Part shown: one piece after another, positions 1 through 11,216 of the stretch
How the letters are laid out: the number at the start of each line of letters is the position of its first letter
How positions within the stretch are numbered: the stretch's first letter is position 1
Assembly (NCBI GenBank): GCA_039000515.1
Contig: JBCFYV010000001.1
Coordinates: 37,367,620-37,431,619 of the forward strand
DNA length: 64,000 bases
Direction of reading: 5' to 3'
Origin: Timema cristinae
Taxonomy: Eukaryota; Arthropoda; Insecta; Phasmatodea; Timematidae
Program-made: the position numbers and the translations under genes
The notes under the pieces: generated by a model
What the model saw: only the letters and a program-made list of their open reading frames with translations
What the model was told of the DNA's origin: nothing
Databases searched by the model: none

Positions 1-61
1 TAGCAAATTCAAAAATGTTACTATATCTACTCACACGTTTTTTTTGTTTTTTTTGTGTGTT

Positions 62-245
62 CCCATTTAGGTTGTAGGCATATGAATAATTACGCTAATG
101 TGTTAGAGATGAGAAAGGTTTAATGAAGAGGAAGTGTACCCATATTTGCGTGGAGAAAGAAAAAACATTTAGAAAAAACCACCCTCGTACACGAAACCAG
201 GATTCGAACCCCGATCTCACTATCGGCATTTCAGTCTGTTGTAAG
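62..245 (-). mobile_element. SINE-C copy, head-to-head with next
   Basis: On the minus strand: B box ggggttcgaatcc (about 205), the body ccaaatatgggtacacttcc and the attagcgtaatta segment. It ends against the plus-strand copy starting at 248. 5' end and tail are degraded. Confidence 0.6.
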
Positions 246-247
246 AA

Positions 248-469
248 TGACCCACCTCGGTGGCCAAATGGTCCAAGTGTTTACTCTTGTTTTAGACCCG
301 CCTACTGATGACGGGGAGATCAGGGTTCAAATCCTGGTCGGGTCTATTGAAGGTGATTTTTCCTAAATGGTTTCCCACGCTCCTTCCACGCAATTATGGA
401 TAGATTACCTCTAATATGCTTCCTTCCTCATCCCTACCACATTAGAATAATTATTAAATAGACTTATAA
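248..469 (+). mobile_element. SINE-C copy, split by a SINE-B insertion
   Basis: Head cacctcggtggccaaatggt, B box gggttcaaatcc, body with tggtttcccacgctcc. It is cut at 469 by the SINE-B (470-710); its tail resumes at 711 and runs to about 762 (gcgtataacctgaaccg, gtagtaagac-like). Confidence 0.7.
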
Positions 470-710
470 TAATAATAATTATTATATTATTTAGCACCGC
501 GTCTTACTACCCGTTCGAGTTATACGCTTTAAGTACTAATTACGCTAATGATTAGGAATTGGGAAGGTTTAATTAGAGGAAGTGAACCCACATTTGCGTG
601 GAGGGAGAGTGGAAAACCATTTAGGAACCACCCCCCACCCCACCCCCAGTTCACCCGACCAAGATTCGAACCTCGATCTCCCCGTCCTCAGCAGTCGAGC
701 TCAACACGAG
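470..710 (-). mobile_element. SINE-B inserted in SINE-C
   Basis: The minus strand carries the SINE-B body (gagatcgaggttcgaatc, cacgcaaatgtgggttcac) and shared tail, with TAA repeats at its left. CTTATAA flanks both ends (463-469, 711-717), a target duplication. The tRNA-like head is 5'-truncated at cgtgttgagctc. A C-rich tract (628-651) is interrupted. Confidence 0.8.
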
Positions 711-762
711 CTTATAAGTAGGCGTATAACCTGAACCGTTAGTAAGACATGGTGATTATGTA

Positions 763-1608
763 TATATATATATATATTATTATTTTTTGCGAGAGTTATG
801 CGTGAGACCATTCAAACACCAAAGCACGTTTTACGTGTTCATACTTTACGTTAAGTTTTGTGATTTGTAATTGTCACTTTTACAATAGTCAAATATTGTC
901 ATTTTAGCCACCAAAAATAAATGTTAAAATTTATCAACGGTCTTTCTTATTAAGATTGAAATTAGACTTATGATACTGTGTGTGACAGTCATCAACTTCG
1001 TCTTTTCTTGGTTTGGTTTATCTTTTTTTATGTAAGTCTGGAATAAGTGGGACGCCCTGTAGTTTGGGTATATTAATGTCTAAGTAGACCATCTTGTCTG
1101 TTTGATGACGGTGGGAATGTTATGCAGGAAAGGTAGGAAGTAACATTTCCTCTTCTCTTCCTTGTATCGCTAAAACCATGAACTTTTCTTTTGACAATGG
1201 AACGTGGAATGAGAACATTGACTTGCGATAAGAGCGTGTCCGCTGTCTTAACCGCTATCTCGACAGACGGATGTAAGCAGAGGTTTATAAAGTATAGCGT
1301 GGACATTCGACTTACACCCAATATCATTGCTGAGGTAACTATAGCTACTCTCTCAGTTAGCTGTTGCCAAATATCCTCGCTCTCAGTTATGTCTGAAGAT
1401 GGTGCGCTGCGGTAAGCAGGAGCTACTGACAACCTCGACTCTCCAGCGTTGTCAAACTTGTCTTATATTTGAGGGAAGATTGACCACACGAAAACTAGAG
1501 CATGACAACGCTGTTTCCCAAAAGTAACTTACAGTTCCCTCAGCGATGATATCCAGTGTAGACAGGTTTGTGTTAAAATTTTGAAGAGTACTGAGAAGAA
1601 AAAAAGCT
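763..1608. other. Unassigned stretch with overlapping open frames
   Basis: An (AT) run occurs at 759-776. At 1073-1432 (minus, 119 codons) and 1191-1415 (plus, 74 codons) two frames are open over the same, less AT-rich sequence. Neither resembles a family I know. The base composition here differs from the flanks, so it may be an old transposon or pseudogene piece. Confidence 0.35.
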
Positions 1609-1836
1609 TCGGTGGTCACACGGTCTAAGGAATCACTCTCTCAATAGCTGGAAAGTCAATGACGGGGAGATCGGGGTTCGAATCTCGGTGGGTGTACTGA
1701 GTGGTTTTTTTTCTTCCAAAATGGTCTTATACTCATCCTTCACACTTATCTTAATTGAACCTTCCTTATTTCTTACACGTTTGTGTAAATAGTACATATG
1801 CGTACAATCCAAACGGGTAGTAAGACGCGCCGCTAA
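1609..1836 (+). mobile_element. SINE-C copy
   Basis: cggtggtcacacggtctaag head, tcggggttcgaatctc B box, then a tail ending cgggtagtaagacgcgccgc and a poly-A run. The order head, body, shared tail is preserved. Confidence 0.75.
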
Positions 1837-1899
1837 AAAAAAAAAAACTATACACCCTCCGAAATTGTTTTAGAGAATTTTGCGCTTTCCTATTTTATT

Positions 1900-2256
1900 T
1901 TATTTTCAAAAGAAAGGTCAGTGTTTTTGTAGTTTTTATGGCTAAACATTTTTTTGGCTAAAATGAATCAAATATTGCTCCAGTACAAACATAGAATTTA
2001 ATTTTTTTCACACGGTGACCTTAAAATTTCTTGAATATCTGTCAAGGATAGTTTGGAATTTAATGACACCTTTTTTTCCTTCATTTAAAAAGTCTTGACA
2101 GATATTAAGAAATTGTTGTATCAACATGTGAAGAAAATTAAACTCTATGTTTTTACTGGAGCATTATTTTATTTATTTTGGCCAAAAATAAAGGTTTTTT
2201 CCATAAAAACAGCAAAAACACTGGATTTTACCGCGTCCTCTTCTATCCCACCTTAA
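1900..2256. mobile_element. CTTAAGG-type MITE, copy 1
   Basis: The left arm (aaatattgctccagtacaaa, ttcacacggtgacc, tgaatatctgtcaagg) is mirrored by the right arm (gacagatattaagaaattg, catgtgaagaaaattaaac, actggagcatta). The right end is ctatcccaccttaa. The left terminus is lost at the SINE-C tail. Confidence 0.7.
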
Positions 2257-2609
2257 ACACTAAATAAGCCTGAAAATATACATGAAATATTATTAATTAA
2301 TTTTATACTATAAAGAATGATAATAAAAACATTTGACTATTATTTTTATTAAATAAAATAAATTGTGTTTTATGTATATTTTCCAAGCTTATTTAGTGTT
2401 TATACAAATTTCTTGATACTTTTATAATTTTTATATCTTTTCATAATACATTGATTGATTCTTAATTAAGATATGTTTTGTTTGAATTTTCTATATATTA
2501 TATTAATCTCAACATTTCTTGAATATTAGTCATTGCCAGCCTGATGATATATTTTTATCTTCTTCTAAAAGTTTCTCATCAAATTTATGAGTTATTTAAC
2601 AATTCTGTT

Positions 2610-2744
2610 GTCATTACCATGTGTGGAAAATTAAGCTTCATGTATCTACTGAAGCACTATTAAGTATTTTGTCAAAGAAAATTTTATAAAAAAAACTACA
2701 AAAATATAGACCTTAACTCGCTTTAATTCCCATCTCATCTTAAG
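2610..2744. mobile_element. CTTAAGG-type MITE, right-arm fragment
   Basis: ccatgtgtggaaaattaagc, ctactgaagcactatt and the terminus catctcatcttaag match the right arm of the 1900-2256 copy. The left arm is not visible in 2260-2600, which is otherwise unrecognised AT-rich sequence. Confidence 0.55.
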
Positions 2745-2837
2745 ATGGTTTCCTCTATAGCCTCGCTATAATCTACCCAATTAATAGCTACCGTACTAGG
2801 TATGTAAGGTTTATTAATTTAAGGACAGTCCCTAAAT

Positions 2838-3113
2838 AATCGTTTTTCAACCGGTGTGCCACAAATATCAGCAGGTGTGCCGTGGGAGTTTGTGGGAAGA
2901 TCAACATTGAAACTTAGTTTTTTTTAAATCCATGATCAATATTTTTGTTAAAAAATAACACGTTTGGAATTATAGATATTTAACATTTAAACACACTCAT
3001 AATACTCGTTCGTTTAGTGATAAAATCTATCCTTGAAAAATTGACGGTGTGCCTTGAGAATTTTAGAGCTATTTTTCAGTGTGCCGTGAATTTAAGAAAT
3101 TTTGAAAATCGCT
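2838..3113. mobile_element. Possible hAT-like MITE
   Basis: Left tcgtttttcaaccggtgtgc with a second aggtgtgccgtgg; right gtgccttgagaatttt, cagtgtgccgtg and ttttgaaaatcgc in inverse order. The repeated GTGTGCC and TTTTCAA termini resemble hAT ends. No duplication was confirmed. Confidence 0.4.
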
Positions 3114-4721
3114 ACCATAGACCATGAAAGCTGACGCACTCTCTTTTCTTCTTTTCACAAACCAATATTTCAAAATCTGCAAATTATTGCACTTTTTTTT
3201 TTAGAAAAGTTGTTTATTTTGAACTTAGCGTTAGAGAATCTGTGATCGCCTCAAAAATAAATATATTTTTTGGCGCATTGAGGATACCTCGCAACCTTAC
3301 CCCCTCTTTTTTGGGGTAAGGGGAAGCGTCACAGTACAGGAACCACTGCATTATACGTCTGTCTTGAGTATTCCTACTTCCTAGTCGAGCAAAAGAGCAG
3401 TCTGTTGTTAGCATAATAGTGGCTTGTGGAGGGGTATGAGGGGAAATATACGTAGTACCTTACTAAGAACTGTTGCCGATGGAGGGGCGCCACTTAAAGA
3501 ATCCGCGTGCAGTGGATTGTGTCAGTTTGATACACAATAGAGAATAAGGTGGTGACGGATTAGTGACTTTTATAAACGAACTGCTCCGTAATATGTAGTG
3601 AAAGCGAGGGTAAAATTGCTATCAGGCTGCCATAAACTCTCCGTGTAGAGTTATATTATTTTAGACCGTAGTCTGGCTTAGCGCGGGGTATTTAGTAATT
3701 TAATTTTAAAGCCTAGTTATATATACCTCCTTATGTTTTATGTCATTTGGATTACGTAGGCCATTACCACATTTGAGTCACAATGTATTCCTAAACAGTT
3801 TGGGTGTTGCTTATCAAACCGTTTGAAGTCATCATCTGATTTTACGATCGGAAATCTTCAAATATAAGAAATCACGAGGGCAGTAGAGAGGGTGGGTGTT
3901 TTGGGGGTAAGATATTCCCAACCCCAGCCAAACTATTATTTAAAGTGAGCTTTCTATTCACCTTAGTAGCTTTTTTTGGGGGGGGGGGGGAGAAGGGGTC
4001 TACAAAATACAACTTTAATTGTGTTTTAAAATAATTTTTAAATCCCTTCAAGATAGATTAGTTGTTAAAAAAAAGTATTCTTGACATTTTTTGGGGAATA
4101 TCTTTTCTTGAGAAACGGCATGTATGGGTAAGGTTTTGGGATTACCCACTTTTAATAGTAGAACTATCGATTAAATTACTGTGACTGTGTGTGTGTAACT
4201 CTCTCCACGAATTGAACTCAAGATTTCCTTTAATTGTAATGCTGCCATTTTAAGTGAGTTTAATGCTAACCATATTTTTTAATCCATGTTTTACGTGTTA
4301 AGGGAGGAAAAGGAAAGGGGGTGGGGGAGTTGATAGGCGCTGTTGCGTGCCGTTGTAGGTTTTTAAGAGAGAAAAAAAACTCCTTTGTTGTTCTCATTAT
4401 TTCAACAGAAGATTCACTGTATTGTCTGCAAACAAACAACCAGCTGTTTTTTGTGTGCATTACTATCGCAAACATTAGGGAAGTTTTCCGTGCATCAGCC
4501 AACACGACGGAGAAAACTTCCCCGACACTTTGTTTACTGCAGGCTTCATGTTAACGGAAACGTTTACACCCAGGATACTTGACGACTATTAAATAGTTCA
4601 AGGTTTGTTTTAAACGTAACGATAATAACTTTTTAATGATACATGACATAAGTTTTTTTTAAGAAAATACTGGTATACATTAGTGCTGCAGCCCATTTTT
4701 CATTGGAAGAATCTTATCACC
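3114..4721. other. No gene seen; hairpin and G-runs
   Basis: A G-run is at 3977-3990. An imperfect hairpin lies at 4477-4525 (gggaagttttccgtgc paired with ggagaaaacttcccc). Short open frames here have no recognisable content. GT-repeat near 4185. Confidence 0.4.
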
Positions 4722-4785
4722 CGGTTTGGTGGTCGCGTGGTCTAAGGTGCCACTCTCGTAATAGACTAGACTGCCGTTAGGGGTG
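4722..4785 (+). mobile_element. SINE-C 5' half, interrupted
   Basis: Head tttggtggtcgcgtggtcta through gactagactgccgt. The matching 3' half (ggtttttcctaaat onward to gtggtgctaa) is at about 5735-5895, so the SINE is split by about 950 bp of inserted DNA. Confidence 0.6.
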
Positions 4786-5734
4786 GACTGGCCCACACGG
4801 AAATATCCCGGTGGGCCGGTTTATTCGGGCTGCCACAATTATTTTAAGTTAAATTAAAGCTATCCATTACACTATCAATTATATTCTATTTTAATCAAAA
4901 GTTTCAGTGAGTAAGTTTGAGGTGCCCAGAATACATAATTTGTTAACATAAATTATATGATGGTATTAAATTTAAAACCATCAGTTAGTGGTTTCTTGGT
5001 CTTGTTTATAAACAAACGTAAAATCATCTGTTCAGTTACATACACAATTATCAAGTGGAGGGTCATTTTACAAACTTAAATATATCAATAAAGACACTCA
5101 GCTATTGTATAAACATTTAAAAATATTTTATCTCGTGTCGGTAGAAATTAATAACTAATCATCGATAATGTAGCTGAAATGGCCTCGGGATTAAATTAAC
5201 TAATAATAAATATATAAATACTTCACCTCACCACTTCAGCTTATACTGAAACATGCTTCAGTGGTAGATTTTAATTTATGCTAAGGGCAGGGCCGCGTCT
5301 AGCGGGGTGGGGGGGCAAAGTGGCAATTGGGTGCCCCATTTCTCCAAAAATTATAAAATTCAACTACAGTTATTATTCTAAATTTTGCATAAAATAATGT
5401 ACAGATAATTAACAGCATCAAGTTTTAACTTAGTGATAGGATCGCATTCCAGATTCAGGAAAACCAAAACTTTATGTAATTTAAGATTTACGTTATTCGA
5501 GTAATGTGGTGCAGTGCAGTAGAATACGCCACCATTGGGCTACCACTGTCGGTCTGCAGAAAATACTGAGTACGTTATCAATATTTTATAACGGGTTAAT
5601 GCTAAAACTGAAAAACTGTCGTACAAAGGGGGGGGGGGGGGGCTCAGATTTTTTTTTTGTCCCGGGCAGCAGATTTTCTTAAAACGTCCCTAGCTAAGGC
5701 TCATCATATTTGTAGCCCCGGACCACTTTGCTGG
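4786..5734. mobile_element. Probable hAT-like insertion splitting a SINE-C
   Basis: Its left end is taggggtggactggcccaca, with an internal cccggtgggcc; its right end near 5716-5734 (ccccggaccactttgctggc) is loosely complementary. The ends look like hAT termini, but identity is low and no clean duplication was read. It hosts a second insertion at 5288-5692. Confidence 0.4.
5288..5692. mobile_element. hAT-type non-autonomous element
   Basis: Termini CAGGGCCGCGTC (left) and, at right, CGTCCCTA whose complement is TAGGGACG. Flanked by GCTAAGGG (5280-5287) and GCTAAGGC (5693-5700), an 8-bp duplication matching at 7 positions, as for hAT. It contains a G-run at 5629-5642 and no ORF. Confidence 0.65.
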
Positions 5735-5895
5735 CGGTTTTTCCTAAATTATTTTCTACTCTCCACTCAAATTTGTGTACACTTCCTCTAAATTCAGCCT
5801 TCCTCTTCCTTGACACATTAGCATAATTAGTACATGTGCGTACAACCCTTACGGGTAGTAGCACGCCCTAACGGGTAGAAAGACGTGGTGCTAAG
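5735..5895 (+). mobile_element. SINE-C 3' half
   Basis: Continuation of the 4722 copy: cacttcctctaaattcagcc, cattagcataattag, then a doubled tail segment (acgggtagtagcacgccc and acgggtagaaagacgtggtg). Confidence 0.65.
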
Positions 5896-6723
5896 AAAAT
5901 TAATTTAAAAAAGACGTGGAGCACACAAGATAGGATTAAAATGCATGTTAACTGACCCAAGTATTTTTTTTTCTATGTATATATGAAAATACAAAGTTTC
6001 CGATTGAACACTTCAATATTGTCTATTCTTGCAAAAAAAATATTTTAAAATCATTTTATAAAAAAAGTATAAAAAGCTTAACTTAATTATTAATTTTATT
6101 TTTCACAGCACACCCGGTACACTAGAATTGACTAAGTCTGTTTTTTTGTTGTTTTTTTTAGAATTTGAAACACCTTGTTATAAAAAAAAAGTCGTGAGTT
6201 AAAAGAAATTACGAATAGATTTCACAAAGAGCTGCTAAGAATTGACTAAGGTTAAAATATGTTTGTTATTATATCTATCTAATTAATTTTGGTATTCTGT
6301 AGTTCCTCTGTTGTTATTCATCCAATAAAAATAGAATTTCAGTTCCTTCAAGAAAAACCACATCACAAAATGATAAATTTGGTACTGCTCTTAAAGAGAG
6401 TCAAAGGCATACATGACCAAATTAACAAAGAGAATAGCTTCTGTAAACATTGCAGATTTCACACTCTCCCGTGAATAATTAGGTTAATAAGGCTTACTAA
6501 ATATTAATTTGAGGCGATTAAAAATATATTTTGTTGAGTTTTAATTATATTACTAATCAAATAGTAATTTCCTTGGCACTCAAGTTAAACAATTAGTTTT
6601 AATGTGGTTGACTGAGTTAAACTAGTCTGTAAGTCGTAGGTTAATTACACAAATATTTAGAAAGTAGACTTTAAAATATCCTATGAGAAATAAATATAGT
6701 ACAACACAATACTTCTTGACATA
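5896..6723. other. No gene seen
   Basis: AT-rich sequence with several homopolymer runs. The frame at 6289-6474 has no recognisable domain. Nothing else stands out. Confidence 0.4.
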
Positions 6724-6731
6724 TTCTATAG

Positions 6732-7522
6732 CAGGCTCCACCAAGGGTTAACAAAGACATCTTAGGGGTATGTAAAATTTTAAATAAATACATAAGTAAG
6801 TTATAGAATATGTATAACTTGAAAAGGTGTAGAAAATCAATATATCTGGAGGGGTTCCTTTCAAGGTCGCATAAGGTTCCGAACTCTACCCTCCCCCTAG
6901 AATTTAATGAACCCACCCTTCCATGTATATATATACATATCAAAACTTTATTGACTAAAGTAAGATGAACGTGGCTAAGGATATCGTAACATTTTCAGAG
7001 TGGCCCTGCACACACCCATTTAGAAAAACTAGCTTTCTACGCCATTAGTTGAGCAAGAAAATTGGACAATGCCTTCAGAAAATAAAAGTATGTATGTACA
7101 GTAGCCCCATGGCTTCTTTGTTGCTGACTGACAGCTCACAGCTGACAACTGACGGCTTTGAAAAGTTACCAGACCAAATTATGTATCCCTACGCAGAACC
7201 AAATGATCTGCAAAACCATGTGTTTAACAGCCTATCACTTCTGACAGTCAAAATGTAGGTATATACCTAAATGTTGACTGTCAGAAGTCAGCTGTGAGCT
7301 GTCAGTCAGCACCAAAGAAGCCATGGGGCTACTGTACGTACAGTGTATATGGACCCTCCTAGGGTGGTTAACCAAATTCCCGGAGGGTCCGGGCCCCTTT
7401 GATTCATACCGCCTTTCTATGCCCTTTATAGCTTGCAATTCACACCAACATATTTATGGGTACAAAGATGAAGAGAAATTATATCTGGGGGTACGCGGAC
7501 AAAAACCGGTTGAATACCACTG
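6732..7522. mobile_element. hAT-type element with a nested MITE
   Basis: Starts CAGGCTCCACCAAGGGTT and ends, as complement, CAGTGGTATTCAACCGGTT. Flanks TTCTATAG (6724-6731) and CTCTATAG (7523-7530) match at 7 of 8. Subterminal aaagacatcttaggggt and gggggtacgcgg also occur at 24885-24930, showing a family. Interior carries tggaggggttcc and cggagggtccgg. No transposase remains. Confidence 0.65.
7096..7337. mobile_element. MITE nested in the hAT element
   Basis: Terminal inverted repeats of about 50 bp: GTACAGTAGCCCCATGGCTT at left and its complement ending ggggctactgtac at right, continuing as ctgacagctcacagctgac against gtcagctgtgagctgtcag. A fragment of the same family lies at 28310-28440. 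Confidence 0.8.
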
Positions 7523-7796
7523 CTCTATAGTAATAGAAAACAATATTTTTGAACCGATTATCAGTTAACTTTAATGTAGTTTACCCAGGAAAAAAAATAT
7601 TTGGACGATTATATGAAACACTTTTCAGATATAAAAGTTAAACACACTTATTAATACTGCACAGCCATTTTTGTTGAAATTCAAATTTTCAAAAATCCGT
7701 GATTTTACCCCAATTTTTTTAAAAAAAGAAGCATAAATTTTTATTTGTCATGTAAAACCCACCACAGATACCATTTTGAACAAAATTGTTATCATA

Positions 7797-8038
7797 CAAA
7801 GTGTCCCAAAAAGATACATTGCATTAAATTACCACGTACCTCATTATTCTTCCTGCTACACATGTGTGAAATATCAGAAGACATGTATGGCCATGCCTCT
7901 TTCTTTATATGATATAATAAGAAAAGGCATGTCCGGATATGTTTCCAGGTTTGTGGGGGAATTTCCAACATACATTGTAGGAAGAACTGCTACGAAGTAC
8001 ATGGTACTTTAATGCACAGTAACTTTTGGGACACTCTG
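7797..8038. mobile_element. MITE with GTGTCCCAAAA termini
   Basis: Left CAAAGTGTCCCAAAAAG...cattgcattaaattaccacg and right its inverse (gtactttaatgcacagtaac, ttttgggacactctg). TA sits at both edges, consistent with a Tc1/mariner-type duplication. The 78-codon open frame inside spans the arms and is unlikely to be a protein. Confidence 0.7.
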
Positions 8039-8404
8039 TATAAGACATTATCAAAATATTAAAAATTTTCGAAAATAGTTCATAGGAAAACTACTCTTCA
8101 TTTTTAGGATAAAATAAAAATAATGATTTGACCTAGATGCATGACCATATACTCGTACAATGTAAATAACAAGTTTGAAATAAATTCCTTTGTTTCGGCT
8201 GTAGCTCCAAATCCGTCCTAATATACTGAGGGGCGGACAGACAGACAGACAGACGTGGGATTATACCAAAATGTAAGACCCACTTTTTTTGGTGCATGGG
8301 TGTATAAGACGTTACGACCCACCGTAATCTCGAGTATAAAAACTTTCATCATTATAATACTTTCTTTATCTTCTTCTTAAATCACTAACTCGAAGTTTGA
8401 TTTA
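8039..8404. other. No gene seen; GACA repeat
   Basis: A gacagacagacagacagacg run at 8235-8256, preceded by tgtagctccaaatccgtcc, resembles the interior of DNA-transposon or LINE remnants with a low-copy GACA run. Too little is present to name. Confidence 0.4.
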
Positions 8405-8790
8405 ATGTACATCCATTCGGAGATGGGCATACACTCAACCTTTCGGCTGGTTAGTGACACCTACACCTCCTGGTAGAGATCTCATGTAGGCTACTAGGGA
8501 AGTTCATAGGGGGCAGTGTGGTGGTTCCCCGTTGCCTTCCACACTGGATTTCTATGATCGAGCGCGAAAGGGTTTACTAACTTTGCCGGGAAGATATTTT
8601 TACAGATCTTCTAGGGTTCTTTTACACGCCACAATTGACATGAGAATGACGGCTTTACTTCCCCTCCGAAGGAAGTTATGCTACGGATTCTTATTGCTTA
8701 AGAAAAATTCATCGACCATGGCTGGGGTTTGAACCCACGAACAAAGGGTCTTGAGCCGAGCATTTTACCCCAAAACCACTGAGGGTGACA
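8405..8790 (-). mobile_element. SINE-D copy (tRNA-headed)
   Basis: On the minus strand the head is ccctcagtggttttggggta with B box gggttcaaaccccagcc near 8735, followed by acttccttcggaggggaagt and agaaccctag. The same order is found on the plus strand at 42720-42962. The 3' part toward 8405 has no shared SINE-A/B/C tail. Confidence 0.65.
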
Positions 8791-9189
8791 TTTTCGTTAT
8801 ATGAGAAAGTAATAAAAAAAAATGGATCGCCTAAAATGTCAAGCTATTATCTTTAGCGGTGCTGATATCCAGCCTGTCACTATTTGTTCAGTAATCATAC
8901 ATTAATTTTAATCTTTAGCTGCCAACTTCTTTAATGTCAGAAACTATTGATGGGACATTGATAAATCAGACATAAAACCATTGTATCGCTGACATTTTAA
9001 CAATGGCTTTATGGAGCAATCTCACGATTCATCCTTGACATTTTGTTTGGCTTTTCAACCGATACTTATTTACGATTTGTTTAAAAAAAAATCTTCACGA
9101 AACCTTTTCAAAGAGATAGGATGAGAATTTTAAAAATATTTCACTGTTTAATGGTTCAAGGGCAAAAATTTGCAATCTTGTAATAGGTA
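8791..9189. other. No gene seen
   Basis: Around 8880-9010 the words catcaatt/ttgatgggacattgat and gacattttaac/ atgtcag recur in both orientations, a weak inverted arrangement. Nothing else is identified. Confidence 0.3.
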
Positions 9190-9400
9190 TTGATGGTACT
9201 ATGGTCTAAGATGTACAGCTCGTAATAGATTAGATTTTCTGTGACAGGGAGGTTGATGTTCGAATCTCGACTGGGTGAACTAGATGGGGGTTGTCCACAT
9301 ATGATTTATCACAGATTTTTTCCTTCACACAAATGCGTGTGCACTTCATCTAAACCAACCGCTCATCCCTAATACTTAAATTAAGTCATACTAACCCTTA
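9190..9400 (+). mobile_element. SINE-C copy, diverged
   Basis: tactatggtctaagatg head, gttcgaatctcgactgggtg B-box region and cacacaaatgcgtgtgcact body; the tail is eroded. Confidence 0.6.
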
Positions 9401-9639
9401 CATATTGTAGTTTATAAGTTTATTGTTTAATGAAAATTTATAATAAATTATTATTTATTAATATAAAATATATAATACAGATATACATATAGTAAAATAT
9501 GGGGTGGGGCTAATTTTCTAGATCTTGGCCTTTCGACCTTTATCTGACCTCTGCTCTCCTTGCGTATAAAGGAATTCATTTCCGACGTGGGGACAAAATT
9601 AAGGCGAATGCGAATCCCACTACCCCCAGCTGATAGGAT

Positions 9640-9845
9640 GATCTGTGAGAATGATGATTGTGGAAAGGAGAGGGGACCTAAAGTTTAATGTGGGCTCCGA
9701 ACCACGGTGGGGGTACTGGTATTCCACACATTCTCAAAGCGTGAAAGCACACACTTTTCTTGAGGTGAAGGAAGGGTTTGATAATAAGATAGATCTGTGC
9801 CGGGACCGGAATTTAAGCCCCGGATAAGATAACATAAATGTCTGA
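9640..9845 (-). mobile_element. SINE-A copy, diverged
   Basis: Plus-strand order gacctaaagtttaatgtggg, ccgaaccacggtgg, aggtgaaggaagggtttgat, tctgtgccgggaccgg matches SINE-A read on the minus strand. The head beyond the B box is partly lost and the tail is missing. Confidence 0.65.
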
Positions 9846-9937
9846 CACCTTACTCCATAGATAGCTAGGACCCCTAATATAATATAATACATTAAAAATA
9901 ATAATGTATTTTAAATAAAACACATTTTTAGACATTA

Positions 9938-10425
9938 TCTATACTTATAAAATAACATGTCCTGACTTACTGACTGACTGACTAACTGATTTCATCATCG
10001 CCGAGCGCAAACTATCAAGGCTACAAGCATGAAATTCGGACTGTATATTCATTTTGTTATGTAGGCACCCACTAAGAAAGGATTTTAGAAAATTCCACCC
10101 CAAAGGGGTCAAAATAGGGGATGATAATATTTATGATAATATGTATGAAAGTCCGTCATTTTGAAAGTTACATAAACAAAATTTTGTATTTCGGTTATTG
10201 ACGTAAAACAAATAAATACGTGTTTCAGGTATTATGGAAATTTTATTTAATAAGGGATGAAAAAGGGGGTGAAAGTTTGTATCGGACTTGCATTATTTTT
10301 GATCTGAGGTCAAGTTATGGTCATCAAGTAACGTAATATTTTAAATTAATCTGTAAATACATATGTATATTTTCGTATTTGTATATAATCAACTTCCACG
10401 CGAGCAAAGCCGCGGGCAACAGCTA
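9938..10425 (+). mobile_element. Helitron-like non-autonomous element, copy 1
   Basis: Begins TCTATACTTATAAAATAACA and ends with a GC-rich hairpin (CGCGAGCAAAGCCGCG, one bulged A) about 10 bases before CAGCTAT. A TC start and a 3' hairpin near a CTRR-like end fit Helitrons, though CTAT is not canonical. GACTGACT repeats near the 5' end. An inverted copy is at 12030-12507. Confidence 0.6.
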
Positions 10426-10505
10426 TCTATTTATATATAAATAGGATGTACCATAACATGTAGGGCCCACTTCAACTGTAAACAGCAGACATAGAAACAA
10501 CGAAT

Positions 10506-10810
10506 AAAGTTAATATAAACATGTGCCCCATTTGACCTTGTTTCAGAGTTATACTCATAATTGTACTCCAGTAATGTGGAGCTGCTTAACATTATAGGAA
10601 GTGCTTATCAAAATGTCTGAGTGAAAGCGTTGCAATGAAATTTATATTTGAAAGAGTGCGGCATTTGATGACTGCAAGTTCATATTCAGGCTGGAGTTGA
10701 ACATTTTGAGCACTTACTATGTTGTTAAGAAGCTCCACATTACTGGAGTACAAACATGAATATAGGCTCGAAAACAAGGTCAAATGGGACCTTTATTTAT
10801 GTGAACTTTT
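10506..10810. mobile_element. MITE with ~105-bp inverted arms
   Basis: The left arm reads aaagttaatataaacatg, ccccatttgaccttgttt, tgtactccagtaatgtggag, and the right arm is its inverse (ctccacattactggagtaca, caaggtcaaatggg, cataaat..aaacttt). The arms meet around 10650. No coding content. Confidence 0.75.
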
Positions 10811-10890
10811 TTCTTCTTGGTTTTCGTAATGAATAATGTATTTTATATAACTATATAGTATGATTTTAAATATATTGTATTAGCCATAAA

Positions 10891-11164
10891 TGGTGACCTG
10901 GTGTTCTAGGGGTAAGGTGTCAGACTTCTGTGCTGGCGGCCGGGGTTCAATCCTCGGTCCCGGCACAGATTTATCTGATTACCAAACCCTTCCTTCACCT
11001 CTGACAAGACATCTTGTGAATTTGGGGAATGCCAGGCCTCCACCGTGGTTCGGATTCCACGTTAAACTGTAGGTCCTTCATTTCATCTCGCAATCACCCT
11101 ACCATTACACATTAGCGTAAGTGCGTATAACCCGAACGGGTAGTAAGACGCGGTGCTAATAATA

Positions 11165-11203
<39 letters not shown>
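10891..11203 (+). mobile_element. SINE-A, full-length copy
   Basis: Head tggtgacctggtgttctagg, B box ggttcaatcc, body ctgacaagacatcttgtgaa, and tail ending in a long TAA run. Perfect 13-bp duplication TATTAGCCATAAA at 10878-10890 and 11204-11216. Confidence 0.92.
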
Positions 11204-11205
<2 letters not shown>

Positions 11206-11216
11206 TTAGCCATAAA

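Noticed and set aside
7776..8012. 78-codon ORF as a gene
   Set aside because: It lies wholly in a 242-bp MITE with paired arms and contains no domain.
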